Assembly: GCA_946630405.1 (NCBI GenBank) | Contig: CAMOYW010000100.1 | Span: 1-5,368, forward strand | From: an uncultured Clostridia bacterium | GTDB taxonomy: Bacteria; Bacillota; Clostridia; Lachnospirales; CAG-274 | DNA: 5,368 nt | Reading direction: 5' to 3' | In this document: piece after piece, positions 1-5,368 of the stretch | Layout of the letters: every line of letters starts with the position of its first letter | Position numbering within the stretch: the first letter of the stretch is position 1 | Translations under genes and position numbers: made by a program | The notes under the pieces: model-generated | The model's input: only the letters and a program-made list of their open reading frames with translations | What the model was told of the DNA's origin: nothing | The model's database searches: none

Positions 1-16
1 AATTCTGATAATTTTG

Positions 17-25
17 AAAGGAAGG
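17..25 (+). promoter_or_regulatory. Ribosome binding site that fixes the TTG start of atpF
   Basis: AAAGGAAGG lies seven bases before the TTG at 33. The atpF frame has stop codons at 6-8, 9-11 and 15-17, and TTG is the only plausible initiation codon between them and the conserved membrane helix. The site therefore decides the start. The rest of positions 1-32 shows no recognisable coding tail of atpE; an upstream gene could end at the TGA at 6-8, but this cannot be verified. Confidence 0.8.
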
Positions 26-32
26 CAAAGCA

Positions 33-554
33 TTGGATCCCAACTATGTAATAATTCTGGATCAGCAGACACTTATCCAGGTCGGTATTCAGCTTGTGAA
101 TACTCTTATACTGTGCTTTGCGCTTTATAAAATACTCTACAAGCCTGTGCTCGCTTTTTTGAATCAAAGAAAGCAGACCATTGCCGATAATATATCGAAT
201 GCGGAGACTAAGCTTTCGCAAGCCGAGGAGCTTAAAAGCCAATATGAGCAAAAGCTTTCGGAAATAGAGCAGGAGCGTGCCGAGATCCTTGAAAAGGCAA
301 GGCTTGAAGCAAAGGCTCAGGGCGAGAAGATAATCGATGAGGCGAACGAGGAGGCAAGCACTCTTAAAAAGAGAGCCGAGACCGACATAAAGAGAGATAA
401 GGAAAAGGCGAAAGACGAGATCAAAAATCAGATAATAGAGGTCTCTTCGCTTCTCTCGGGCAAGTTTATTGCCGCAAAGATTACCAAGGAGGAGCAGGAC
501 AAGCTTGTCGATTCTGCTATTGATGCCTTGGAGGATGCTCAATGGATAGGATAA
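33..554 (+). CDS. atpF: F0F1 ATP synthase subunit b (peripheral stalk)
   Basis: Subunit b is the membrane-anchored peripheral stalk of F-type ATP synthase. It holds the alpha3 beta3 head still against the rotor through contacts with subunit a in the membrane and delta at the top of F1. The 173-residue protein has one N-terminal membrane helix at about residues 13-36. The family's KPVLAFLNQRKQTI stretch follows at 37-50, where the helix leaves the membrane. From about 50 to 135 it is highly charged (Glu, Lys, Ala, Gln) and fits a long coiled-coil dimer. The C-terminal helix at about 135-170 is the usual delta-binding part. Length is normal for the family. The start is TTG, supported by a good ribosome binding site and upstream in-frame stops; the protein has no internal methionine, so no alternative ATG exists. 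The 3' end overlaps atpH by 13 bases. The call rests on the domain pattern and operon position. Confidence 0.96.
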   Translation: MDPNYVIILDQQTLIQVGIQLVNTLILCFALYKILYKPVLAFLNQRKQTIADNISNAETKLSQAEELKSQYEQKLSEIEQERAEILEKARLEAKAQGEKIIDEANEEASTLKKRAETDIKRDKEKAKDEIKNQIIEVSSLLSGKFIAAKITKEEQDKLVDSAIDALEDAQWIG

Positions 555-1072
555 TATCTAACAGATATGCCGTGGCCTTATTTGAACTTGCAAAAGAAAA
601 GGAGCTTGTTAAAAGCTACCATGAGCAAACGGGTGCGCTTCTTGTGGCACTTGAAGAAAGTTCGGAGCTTGACGGAGTTTTAAAGCATCCCCGTATCAAT
701 GCCGATAAGAAGCTAAGCCTTGTAAAGAATATTTTCGGCAACGAGATATGCGATGATATATACGGACTTATCGCGATAATGCTTAAAAAGGGACGTGAGG
801 ACGAGCTTAAAAATGTTTTCTTGCGTTTTGACGAGTTGTCCGACGAATATGAGAGAAAAACATGCGCACTTGTGGAAAGCGCATTTCCTCTTGATAACGA
901 AAGACAGGAAAAGATAAGGCAAAGGCTTTCTGAAAAGCTGAATAAGGACGTAGAGCTCACGGTCAGAACCGACCCCGAACTTATAGGCGGTATACGCATA
1001 AGCGTAGCCGGCAGGATATTTGACGGAACGGTCAAAAATGAGCTGAATAATATCAAGAAAGCACTGATTTGA
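542..1072 (+). CDS. atpH: F0F1 ATP synthase subunit delta (stalk-to-head connector)
   Basis: Delta (the OSCP homologue) sits on top of F1 and ties the alpha N-termini to the C-terminal ends of the b dimer. The protein has 176 residues, a usual length. The N-terminal helical domain begins with the family's ISNRYAVALFELAKEK pattern (5-20). The C-terminal domain carries DPELIGGIRI (144-153) and the closing FDGTVKNELNNIKKAL (160-175), both typical of delta. The ATG lies inside the end of atpF, 13 bases before that gene finishes. GGAGG at 530-534, seven bases upstream, serves as the ribosome binding site within the atpF coding region, so the two are probably translationally coupled. The gene is followed by a 45-base gap with a small stem-loop before atpA. 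No unusual residues were seen. Confidence 0.96.
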   Translation: MDRIISNRYAVALFELAKEKELVKSYHEQTGALLVALEESSELDGVLKHPRINADKKLSLVKNIFGNEICDDIYGLIAIMLKKGREDELKNVFLRFDELSDEYERKTCALVESAFPLDNERQEKIRQRLSEKLNKDVELTVRTDPELIGGIRISVAGRIFDGTVKNELNNIKKALI

Positions 1073-1081
1073 TTTATCGGC

Positions 1082-1097
1082 GCTTTCATAGGAAAGC
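1082..1097 (+). promoter_or_regulatory. Small stem-loop between atpH and atpA
   Basis: GCTTTC (1082-1087) and GAAAGC (1092-1097) can form a perfect 6-bp stem around the tetraloop ATAG. It sits in the only sizeable gap inside the operon and ends eight bases before the atpA ribosome binding site (AAGGAG, 1106-1111). No T-run follows, so it is not a standard intrinsic terminator. It could affect mRNA processing, stability or loading at atpA, or be a chance palindrome; the sequence alone does not decide. Confidence 0.4.
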
Positions 1098-1117
1098 ACT
1101 GTTGTAAGGAGAAATAT

Positions 1118-2626
1118 ATGATAATCAAACCCGAAGAAATAAGCTCTGTTATTAAAGAACAGATAAAGGGCTATTCGGTCAAGCTTGATGTTTCCGAGGT
1201 GGGTACCGTTATACAGGTCAGTGACGGTATTGCCAGAGTATTCGGTCTTGAAAATGCCATGAGCGGTGAGCTTTTGGAATTTGAAAACGGAGTATTCGGT
1301 ATGGCGCAGAACCTCGAGGAGGACAATGTCGGCGTGGTTATCCTCGGAAGTGATGAGGGCATAAAGGAGGGCTCGAGCGTAAAGCTTACGGGCAGAGTTG
1401 CTTCGGTGCCCGTAGGAGATGAGCTTATCGGCAGAGTTGTAAACGCTCTCGGTCAGCCCATAGACGAAAAGGGACCCATTTCGACCGACAAATACAGACC
1501 TATCGAGCGGATCGCCCCGGGCGTAATAAAAAGAAAATCGGTAGACGTACCTTTGCAGACGGGTATCAAGGCGATAGATGCCATGGTGCCTATCGGAAGA
1601 GGTCAAAGAGAGCTTGTCATAGGCGACAGGCAAACGGGAAAAACCGCCATTTGCATTGATACCATTATCAATCAAAAGGGCAAAAACTGTATATGTATAT
1701 ATGTTGCCATAGGTCAGAAGGCTTCTACCGTGGCAAGAATAGTTAAAAGCCTTGAAGATGCAGGCTCTATGGACTACTCCATTGTGGTTTCGGCTACGGC
1801 ATCGGAAAGCTCCACTCTCCAGTTTATGGCTCCCTATGCGGGCTGTGCCATGGCTGAGGAATTTATGGAAAACGGCAAGGATGTGCTTATAGTATATGAC
1901 GATCTGTCAAAGCATGCGGTGGCATACAGAGCCATGTCCCTTCTTTTGAAGCGTCCGCCCGGACGTGAGGCATATCCCGGCGATGTATTCTACCTTCATT
2001 CAAGACTTTTGGAAAGGTCGGCTCGTCTTGCACCCGAGTACGGCGGCGGCTCCATTACGGCTCTGCCCATAATCGAAACTCAGGCGGGCGATGTGTCGGC
2101 ATACATCCCCACAAACGTTATATCCATAACCGACGGTCAGATATTCCTTGAATCGGGTCTTTTCAATTCGGGTGTCCGCCCTGCCATAAATGCGGGTCTT
2201 TCGGTATCGAGAGTCGGCGGCTCGGCTCAGATAAAGGCTATGAAGAAAATAGCGGGACCTATCAGAATAGAGCTTGCACAGTATAGAGAGCTTGAAAGCT
2301 TCTCGCAGTTCGGTTCCGACCTTGACAAGGATACCCTTGACAGACTTAATCACGGAGCAAGGATAGTGGAGATACTTAAGCAGCCTCAGTATAAGCCTCT
2401 TACCGTTGAGCAGGAGGTCGTGATACTTTACGCCGTTACAAACAAGTATCTTGACGATATCGAACTTGACAAGATAAGCGAATTTGAAAGCGATCTGTTT
2501 GAGTTTATGGACAAAAATCAGCCCGGCATACTTGCTACCATAAAGGATACGGGCGTGCTTGACAGCGATACGGAGGGCAAGCTCAGATCCGCACTCGATT
2601 CCTTCAAGCAAAAGAAATACGCATAA
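1118..2626 (+). CDS. atpA: F0F1 ATP synthase subunit alpha
   Basis: Alpha alternates with beta in the F1 hexamer. It binds nucleotide at non-catalytic sites and supplies the arginine finger to the catalytic sites. The 502-residue protein is of normal length. An N-terminal helix (1-25) for delta binding is followed by the beta-barrel domain (about 25-95). The nucleotide-binding domain carries the Walker A motif GDRQTGKT (169-176) and the Walker B stretch DVLIVYDD (255-262). The alpha/beta signature PAINAGLSVS is at 355-364, with the arginine finger Arg365 directly after it in SVSRVGGSAQ. The helical C-terminal domain runs from about 380 to the end. The ATG is preceded by AAGGAG at 1106-1111 with a six-base spacer, and no other ATG in frame lies between the atpH stop and this start. 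The gene ends 13 bases before atpG. All expected key residues are present. Confidence 0.99.
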   Translation: MIIKPEEISSVIKEQIKGYSVKLDVSEVGTVIQVSDGIARVFGLENAMSGELLEFENGVFGMAQNLEEDNVGVVILGSDEGIKEGSSVKLTGRVASVPVGDELIGRVVNALGQPIDEKGPISTDKYRPIERIAPGVIKRKSVDVPLQTGIKAIDAMVPIGRGQRELVIGDRQTGKTAICIDTIINQKGKNCICIYVAIGQKASTVARIVKSLEDAGSMDYSIVVSATASESSTLQFMAPYAGCAMAEEFMENGKDVLIVYDDLSKHAVAYRAMSLLLKRPPGREAYPGDVFYLHSRLLERSARLAPEYGGGSITALPIIETQAGDVSAYIPTNVISITDGQIFLESGLFNSGVRPAINAGLSVSRVGGSAQIKAMKKIAGPIRIELAQYRELESFSQFGSDLDKDTLDRLNHGARIVEILKQPQYKPLTVEQEVVILYAVTNKYLDDIELDKISEFESDLFEFMDKNQPGILATIKDTGVLDSDTEGKLRSALDSFKQKKYA

Positions 2627-2628
2627 GC

Positions 2629-2637
2629 GAGGTGATC
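2629..2637 (+). promoter_or_regulatory. Extended ribosome binding site that fixes the atpG start
   Basis: GAGGTGATC is complementary to nine contiguous bases of the 3' end of Firmicutes 16S rRNA (known sequence). The GAGG core is seven bases before the ATG at 2640. This places the start at 2640, not at an earlier in-frame ATG at 2559 that lies deep inside atpA and would add 27 residues unlike any gamma N-terminus. Confidence 0.85.
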
Positions 2638-2639
2638 AA

Positions 2640-3485
2640 ATGGCATCTCTGCTTGATATCAAAAGGCGTATCAAAAGCGTAAACAGCACCATGCAGGTAA
2701 CAAAGGCGATGAACCTTGTGGCAAGCTCCAAGCTTACAAAGGCGAGAGAGAGTTTTAAGGACATAAAACCCTTTTTTGACGGCACAAGGCAGGTCATTGC
2801 CAATATAGTGGGAAGGGTAGGCATTACCGATAATCCTTTCCTTCAAAAAAGAGAAGTCAAAAATACCCTCGTCGTTACCATAACGGGTGACAGAGGTCTT
2901 TGCGGCGGTTACAATTCCGCAGTATGCAAAAAGGCAATGGAGTATATCTCATCTTCTGCAAAGGTGCTTACGGTAGGTACAAAAGGAAGAGATTATTTCA
3001 AGCACAGAAATGTTAATATAGTAAAAAGCTATAAGGATATGTCCGAAAAGCCGCAGTATACCGATGCTTCCATTATAGGCAAAAAGGTCTCCGAGCTTTT
3101 CCTTTCGGGCGATATTGATGAAGTGTATCTTGTATATACGGAGTATATATCGACCATATCCAATCAGCCGAAGGCTATAAAGCTTTTGCCCCTCGACCCC
3201 GATTCGTTTAAGCAGGACAAGACCGATACTCTTTCCATATACGAGCCGAGCGAAGAGGAAGTGCTTGAATATATCGTACCCAAATATATAAATACAATAT
3301 TGTATGGTGCTATGGTTGAGTCGAGTGTTTGCGAACTCAGTTCAAGAATGACGGCTATGGATTCCGCAACGGACAATGCGGCGGATATGATAGATACCCT
3401 CAACCTACATTATAACAGAGCCCGTCAGGGCGCCATAACTCAGGAGATCACCGAGATCGTAAGCGGTAGCAACGCTCTTGAGTAA
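2640..3485 (+). CDS. atpG: F0F1 ATP synthase subunit gamma (central rotor shaft)
   Basis: Gamma is the rotating shaft: its N- and C-terminal helices form a coiled coil inside the alpha3 beta3 ring, and its globular part sits on the c-ring with epsilon. The protein has 281 residues, close to the usual length. The N-terminal helix carries IKRRIKSVNSTMQVTKAM (7-24). The Rossmann-like domain shows the conserved GDRGLCGGYN (83-92). The C-terminal helix contains SRMTAMDSATDNA (235-247) and the family signature ITQEITEIVSGSNAL (266-280). In that signature the usual Gly-Ala is Gly-Ser (275-276), a mild deviation. The start at 2640 was chosen from the family N-terminus MASLLDIKRRIK and the very strong ribosome binding site just before it. 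The gene begins 13 bases after the atpA stop and ends 21 bases before atpD. Confidence 0.98.
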   Translation: MASLLDIKRRIKSVNSTMQVTKAMNLVASSKLTKARESFKDIKPFFDGTRQVIANIVGRVGITDNPFLQKREVKNTLVVTITGDRGLCGGYNSAVCKKAMEYISSSAKVLTVGTKGRDYFKHRNVNIVKSYKDMSEKPQYTDASIIGKKVSELFLSGDIDEVYLVYTEYISTISNQPKAIKLLPLDPDSFKQDKTDTLSIYEPSEEEVLEYIVPKYINTILYGAMVESSVCELSSRMTAMDSATDNAADMIDTLNLHYNRARQGAITQEITEIVSGSNALE

Positions 3486-3506
3486 AACAACAACAGGAGA
3501 AATAAA

Positions 3507-4904
3507 ATGGCAGATAAAAATATCGGCAAGATAGTTCAGATAATCGGTGCCGTAGTTGACATTAAATTCTCTGCCGAGAATATGCCCGCTCTTAACAATG
3601 CCATAGAGATCAAAAACGGCGATATCAAGATCGTTTGCGAGGTGGCACAGCACATCGGCGATGATGTGGTGCGCTGTATTGCCATGAGCTCTACCGACGG
3701 CTTTAAAAGAGGTATGGAGGCACTTGATACGGGTTCGCCCATCACGGTGCCTGTAGGTAAGGCGACACTCGGAAGAATGTTTAATGTTACGGGAGATCCC
3801 ATAGACGAAAAGGAGCCTCCCAAGGATGTCGAGCGCTGGTCTATACACAGGAAGGCTCCGAGCTTTGCCGACCAGACCACTTCGGCTGAGATACTTGAAA
3901 CGGGAATAAAGTCCATCGACCTTCTTTGCCCCTATTCAAAGGGCGGTAAGATAGGTCTGTTCGGAGGCGCAGGTGTAGGCAAGACTGTGCTTATACAGGA
4001 GCTTATCACCAACATTGCCAACGAGCATGGCGGTTACTCCGTATTTTCGGGTGTAGGCGAGCGTTCCCGTGAAGGTAACGATCTTTACTACGAAATGCAG
4101 GAGTCGGGCGTTATCGAAAAGACTGCGCTTGTGTTCGGTCAGATGAACGAGCCCCCCGGAGCGAGAATGAGGATCGCCCTTACGGGTCTTACCATGGCGG
4201 AGTACTTCCGTGACAAGGAAAATCAGGATGTGCTTCTTTTCATAGATAATATTTTCCGTTTCGTACAGGCGGGTAGTGAGGTTTCGGCTCTTTTGGGAAG
4301 AATGCCTTCTGCCGTGGGTTATCAGCCTACGCTTGCAACGGAGCTTGGTGCTCTTCAGGAGAGGATCACATCCACAAAGAACGGTTCCATCACTTCCGTT
4401 CAGGCTGTTTACGTGCCTGCGGACGACCTTACGGACCCTGCACCTGCAACTACGTTTGCCCACCTTGATGCAACAACGGTCCTTTCACGTTCCATAGTGG
4501 AGCTTGGTATCTATCCTGCGGTAGACCCGCTTGAGTCCACCTCCAGAATACTCGATCCTCTTGTGCTCGGTCAGGAGCATTATGATGTGGCAAGGCGTGT
4601 ACAGGCTACCCTTCAAAAGTATAAGGAGCTTCAGGATATTATTTCCATTCTCGGTATGGACGAGCTTTCCGAAGAAGATAAGCTTACCGTAAACAGGGCA
4701 AGAAAGGTACAGCGTTTCCTTTCTCAGCCTTTCCATGTTGCGGAGCAGTTCACAAGCATTCCCGGAAAGTATGTTCCTGTTGAGGAGACCGTAAGAGGGT
4801 TTAAGGAAATACTTGACGGAAAGCACGATGAGATACCCGAAAGTCTTTTCCTTAACAGAGGAACGATAGACGAGGTGGTTGCCGCCTTTAAAGAGAAGGC
4901 GTGA
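3507..4904 (+). CDS. atpD: F0F1 ATP synthase subunit beta (catalytic)
   Basis: Beta holds the three catalytic sites where ADP and phosphate are joined to ATP, or ATP is hydrolysed in reverse. The 465-residue protein is full length. The N-terminal barrel domain covers about 1-80. The Walker A motif GGAGVGKT is at 153-160. The catalytic glutamate is Glu185 in GVGERSREGNDL (182-193), with the phosphate-contacting Arg186 next to it. Walker B lies in DVLLFIDN (241-248). The signature PAVDPLESTS is at 337-346, and a perfect DELSEED loop (385-391) contacts gamma and epsilon. In the strongly conserved stretch after Walker B the sequence reads RFVQAGSEVS (251-260), with Val where many homologues have Thr. 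AGGAG at 3495-3499 lies seven bases before the ATG. The gene ends in two adjacent in-frame stops, TGA (4902-4904) and TAG (4905-4907), six bases before atpC. It appears fully active. Confidence 0.99.
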   Translation: MADKNIGKIVQIIGAVVDIKFSAENMPALNNAIEIKNGDIKIVCEVAQHIGDDVVRCIAMSSTDGFKRGMEALDTGSPITVPVGKATLGRMFNVTGDPIDEKEPPKDVERWSIHRKAPSFADQTTSAEILETGIKSIDLLCPYSKGGKIGLFGGAGVGKTVLIQELITNIANEHGGYSVFSGVGERSREGNDLYYEMQESGVIEKTALVFGQMNEPPGARMRIALTGLTMAEYFRDKENQDVLLFIDNIFRFVQAGSEVSALLGRMPSAVGYQPTLATELGALQERITSTKNGSITSVQAVYVPADDLTDPAPATTFAHLDATTVLSRSIVELGIYPAVDPLESTSRILDPLVLGQEHYDVARRVQATLQKYKELQDIISILGMDELSEEDKLTVNRARKVQRFLSQPFHVAEQFTSIPGKYVPVEETVRGFKEILDGKHDEIPESLFLNRGTIDEVVAAFKEKA

Positions 4905-4910
4905 TAGCCT
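4893..4910 (+). promoter_or_regulatory. Weak, possibly occluded ribosome binding site of atpC
   Basis: The best match before atpC is GAGAAGG (4893-4899), inside the end of atpD and 11 bases from the ATG, which is longer than optimal. AGGC (4897-4900) can pair with GCCT (4907-4910) directly before the start codon, enclosing the atpD stop in a six-base loop. This would hide part of the site until a ribosome finishing atpD opens it. The stem is only four base pairs, so the occlusion is an inference. Confidence 0.4.
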
Positions 4911-5315
4911 ATGAGCGAGAAACTTAAGATAAAAATAGTGACCCCTTCAAGAGTGATGTATGACGGAGAGGCAGGTATGGTCATCATGCGTTCTACCAGC
5001 GGCGATGTGGGAATACTTCCTGGGCATCAGCCTATGGTGACTGTGCTTGACTACGGTGTACTCAAACTTTTGGATGAGGGAAAGGAGCTTCGCAGAGCGG
5101 CTGTGCTTGGCGGATATGCCGAGGTAAATGCTGAGGGAGTAACGATCCTTACAGATGTTGCCGAGTGGAGCGACGAGATAGACAAGGTGCGTGCTCAACA
5201 TGCCAAAGAGGTTGCTGAAAGGCGGCTTGCATCACGAGATGAAGGCATAGACATTGCAAGAGCCGAACTTGCGCTTAAGAGAGCACTTATAAGATTGAAT
5301 ATCGGCGATTTATAG
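4911..5315 (+). CDS. atpC: F0F1 ATP synthase subunit epsilon
   Basis: Epsilon binds gamma at the foot of the rotor. In many bacteria it inhibits ATP hydrolysis by extending its C-terminal helices into the head. The 134-residue protein has the N-terminal beta-sandwich (about 1-86) with GDVGILPGHQPMVTVL (31-46) and VLGGYAEV (65-72). Two C-terminal helices follow (about 88-132). The helices contain IDKVRA (90-95), matching the I(L)DxxRA ATP-binding motif known from Bacillus-type epsilon, and RAELALKRALIRL (117-129) with Arg124 and Arg128 in place. The arginine equivalent to PS3 Arg99 appears to be Val101. The start is fixed by the TAG at 4905-4907 in the same frame and by family alignment. It is the last gene of the cluster, six bases after atpD, and is followed by two hairpins. 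Confidence 0.97.
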   Translation: MSEKLKIKIVTPSRVMYDGEAGMVIMRSTSGDVGILPGHQPMVTVLDYGVLKLLDEGKELRRAAVLGGYAEVNAEGVTILTDVAEWSDEIDKVRAQHAKEVAERRLASRDEGIDIARAELALKRALIRLNIGDL

Positions 5316-5316
5316 T

Positions 5317-5344
5317 CAAGACCACCCGCTTAGCGGGTGGCTTG
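5317..5344 (+). terminator. Strong GC-rich hairpin directly after atpC (terminator or repeat element)
   Basis: CCACCCGC (5322-5329) and GCGGGTGG (5333-5340) form a perfect 8-bp stem with the loop TTA. CAAG (5317-5320) and CTTG (5341-5344) extend it by four pairs, leaving A5321 as a single bulge. It starts one base after the atpC stop, the expected place for the operon's transcription end. The following bases (CTCTGTCCC) are not a T-tract, so classic intrinsic termination is not well supported here. The bulged palindrome could equally be part of a dispersed or mobile repeat. Confidence 0.5.
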
Positions 5345-5348
5345 CTCT

Positions 5349-5363
5349 GTCCCTATAAGGGAC
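5349..5363 (+). repeat. Second short hairpin at the window edge
   Basis: GTCCCT (5349-5354) and AGGGAC (5358-5363) pair as a perfect 6-bp stem with the loop ATA. Four bases (CTCT) separate it from the larger hairpin before it. Only TGTTA follows before the window ends, so whether a T-tract comes next is unknown. It may be the actual terminator stem, or the second arm of a two-hairpin element together with 5317-5344. Confidence 0.45.
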
Positions 5364-5368
5364 TGTTA

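Noticed and set aside
1..32. Tail of atpE (subunit c)
   Set aside because: No frame in these 32 bases shows a recognisable subunit c end, and the stretch is too short to judge.
1073..1117. Internal terminator between atpH and atpA
   Set aside because: The stem is only six base pairs and no T-tract follows it, so termination here is unlikely; it is kept only as a possible RNA element.
713..1675. Antisense open frame of 320 codons opposite atpH and atpA
   Set aside because: Its codons are exact reverse complements of the sense codons, because atpH and atpA share a reading frame. It stays open only because TTA, CTA and TCA codons are scarce; it stops at the CTA codon at 713-715 in atpH. The translation resembles no known family and cuts across two real genes.
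2000..2611. Antisense open frame of 203 codons opposite atpA
   Set aside because: It has the same codon-aligned origin as the larger antisense frame and lies wholly within a well-conserved gene, with no sign of its own coding pattern.
2559..2639. Possible 27-residue N-terminal extension of gamma
   Set aside because: It lies out of frame inside the atpA C-terminus, resembles no gamma N-terminus, and a near-ideal ribosome binding site marks 2640 as the start.
3936..4463. Antisense open frame of 175 codons opposite atpD, and similar ones at 3405-3848 and 4485-4826
   Set aside because: All are codon-aligned shadows of atpD; together they show only that few TTA, CTA and TCA codons are used in the sense gene.
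1..5368. A novel system hidden in the window
   Set aside because: All but short gaps are filled by six well-conserved ATP synthase genes in standard order with intact key residues; only the last 53 bases remain unexplained.

Overview
The window holds six consecutive genes of a bacterial F-type ATP synthase operon, all on the + strand: atpF (b), atpH (delta), atpA (alpha), atpG (gamma), atpD (beta) and atpC (epsilon). The order is the usual bacterial one. The membrane subunits a (atpB) and c (atpE), which normally lie upstream, are outside the window, so the coupling ion (H+ or Na+) cannot be judged. The whole F1 sector and the b stalk are complete, with no frameshift, truncation or insertion inside any gene.

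The sequence suggests a member of the Firmicutes, probably class Clostridia. Most genes have purine-rich AGGAG-type ribosome binding sites, and the one before atpG matches the Bacillus/Clostridium 16S 3' end over nine bases. The epsilon C-terminus closely resembles that of Bacillus-type epsilon. ATA (Ile), AGA (Arg) and CTT (Leu) codons are common, while TTA, CTA and TCA are scarce. Base composition looks close to balanced. A gut Oscillospiraceae/Ruminococcaceae-like host is a guess from this style; the genus cannot be fixed.

Layout: positions 1-32 are a short leader with in-frame stops and the atpF ribosome binding site. atpF starts at a TTG and overlaps atpH by 13 bases. A 45-base gap containing a small stem-loop separates atpH from atpA. 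The gaps before atpG (13 bases), atpD (21 bases) and atpC (6 bases) are short, so one transcript with translational coupling is likely. No promoter is visible; it should lie upstream of atpB. After atpC the last 53 bases carry two neighbouring hairpins, neither with a visible T-tract. They may be a terminator, or the edge of a small repeated or mobile element.

Together the products build the catalytic head (alpha3 beta3), the rotor shaft (gamma, epsilon) and the peripheral stalk (b, delta). All catalytic residues checked in beta and alpha are present. The window is an ordinary housekeeping operon, and I see no evidence of a novel system in the coding part. The points most worth a second look are the double hairpin at the 3' edge, the modified ATP-sensing site in epsilon, and small RNA structures at the atpH-atpA and atpD-atpC junctions.
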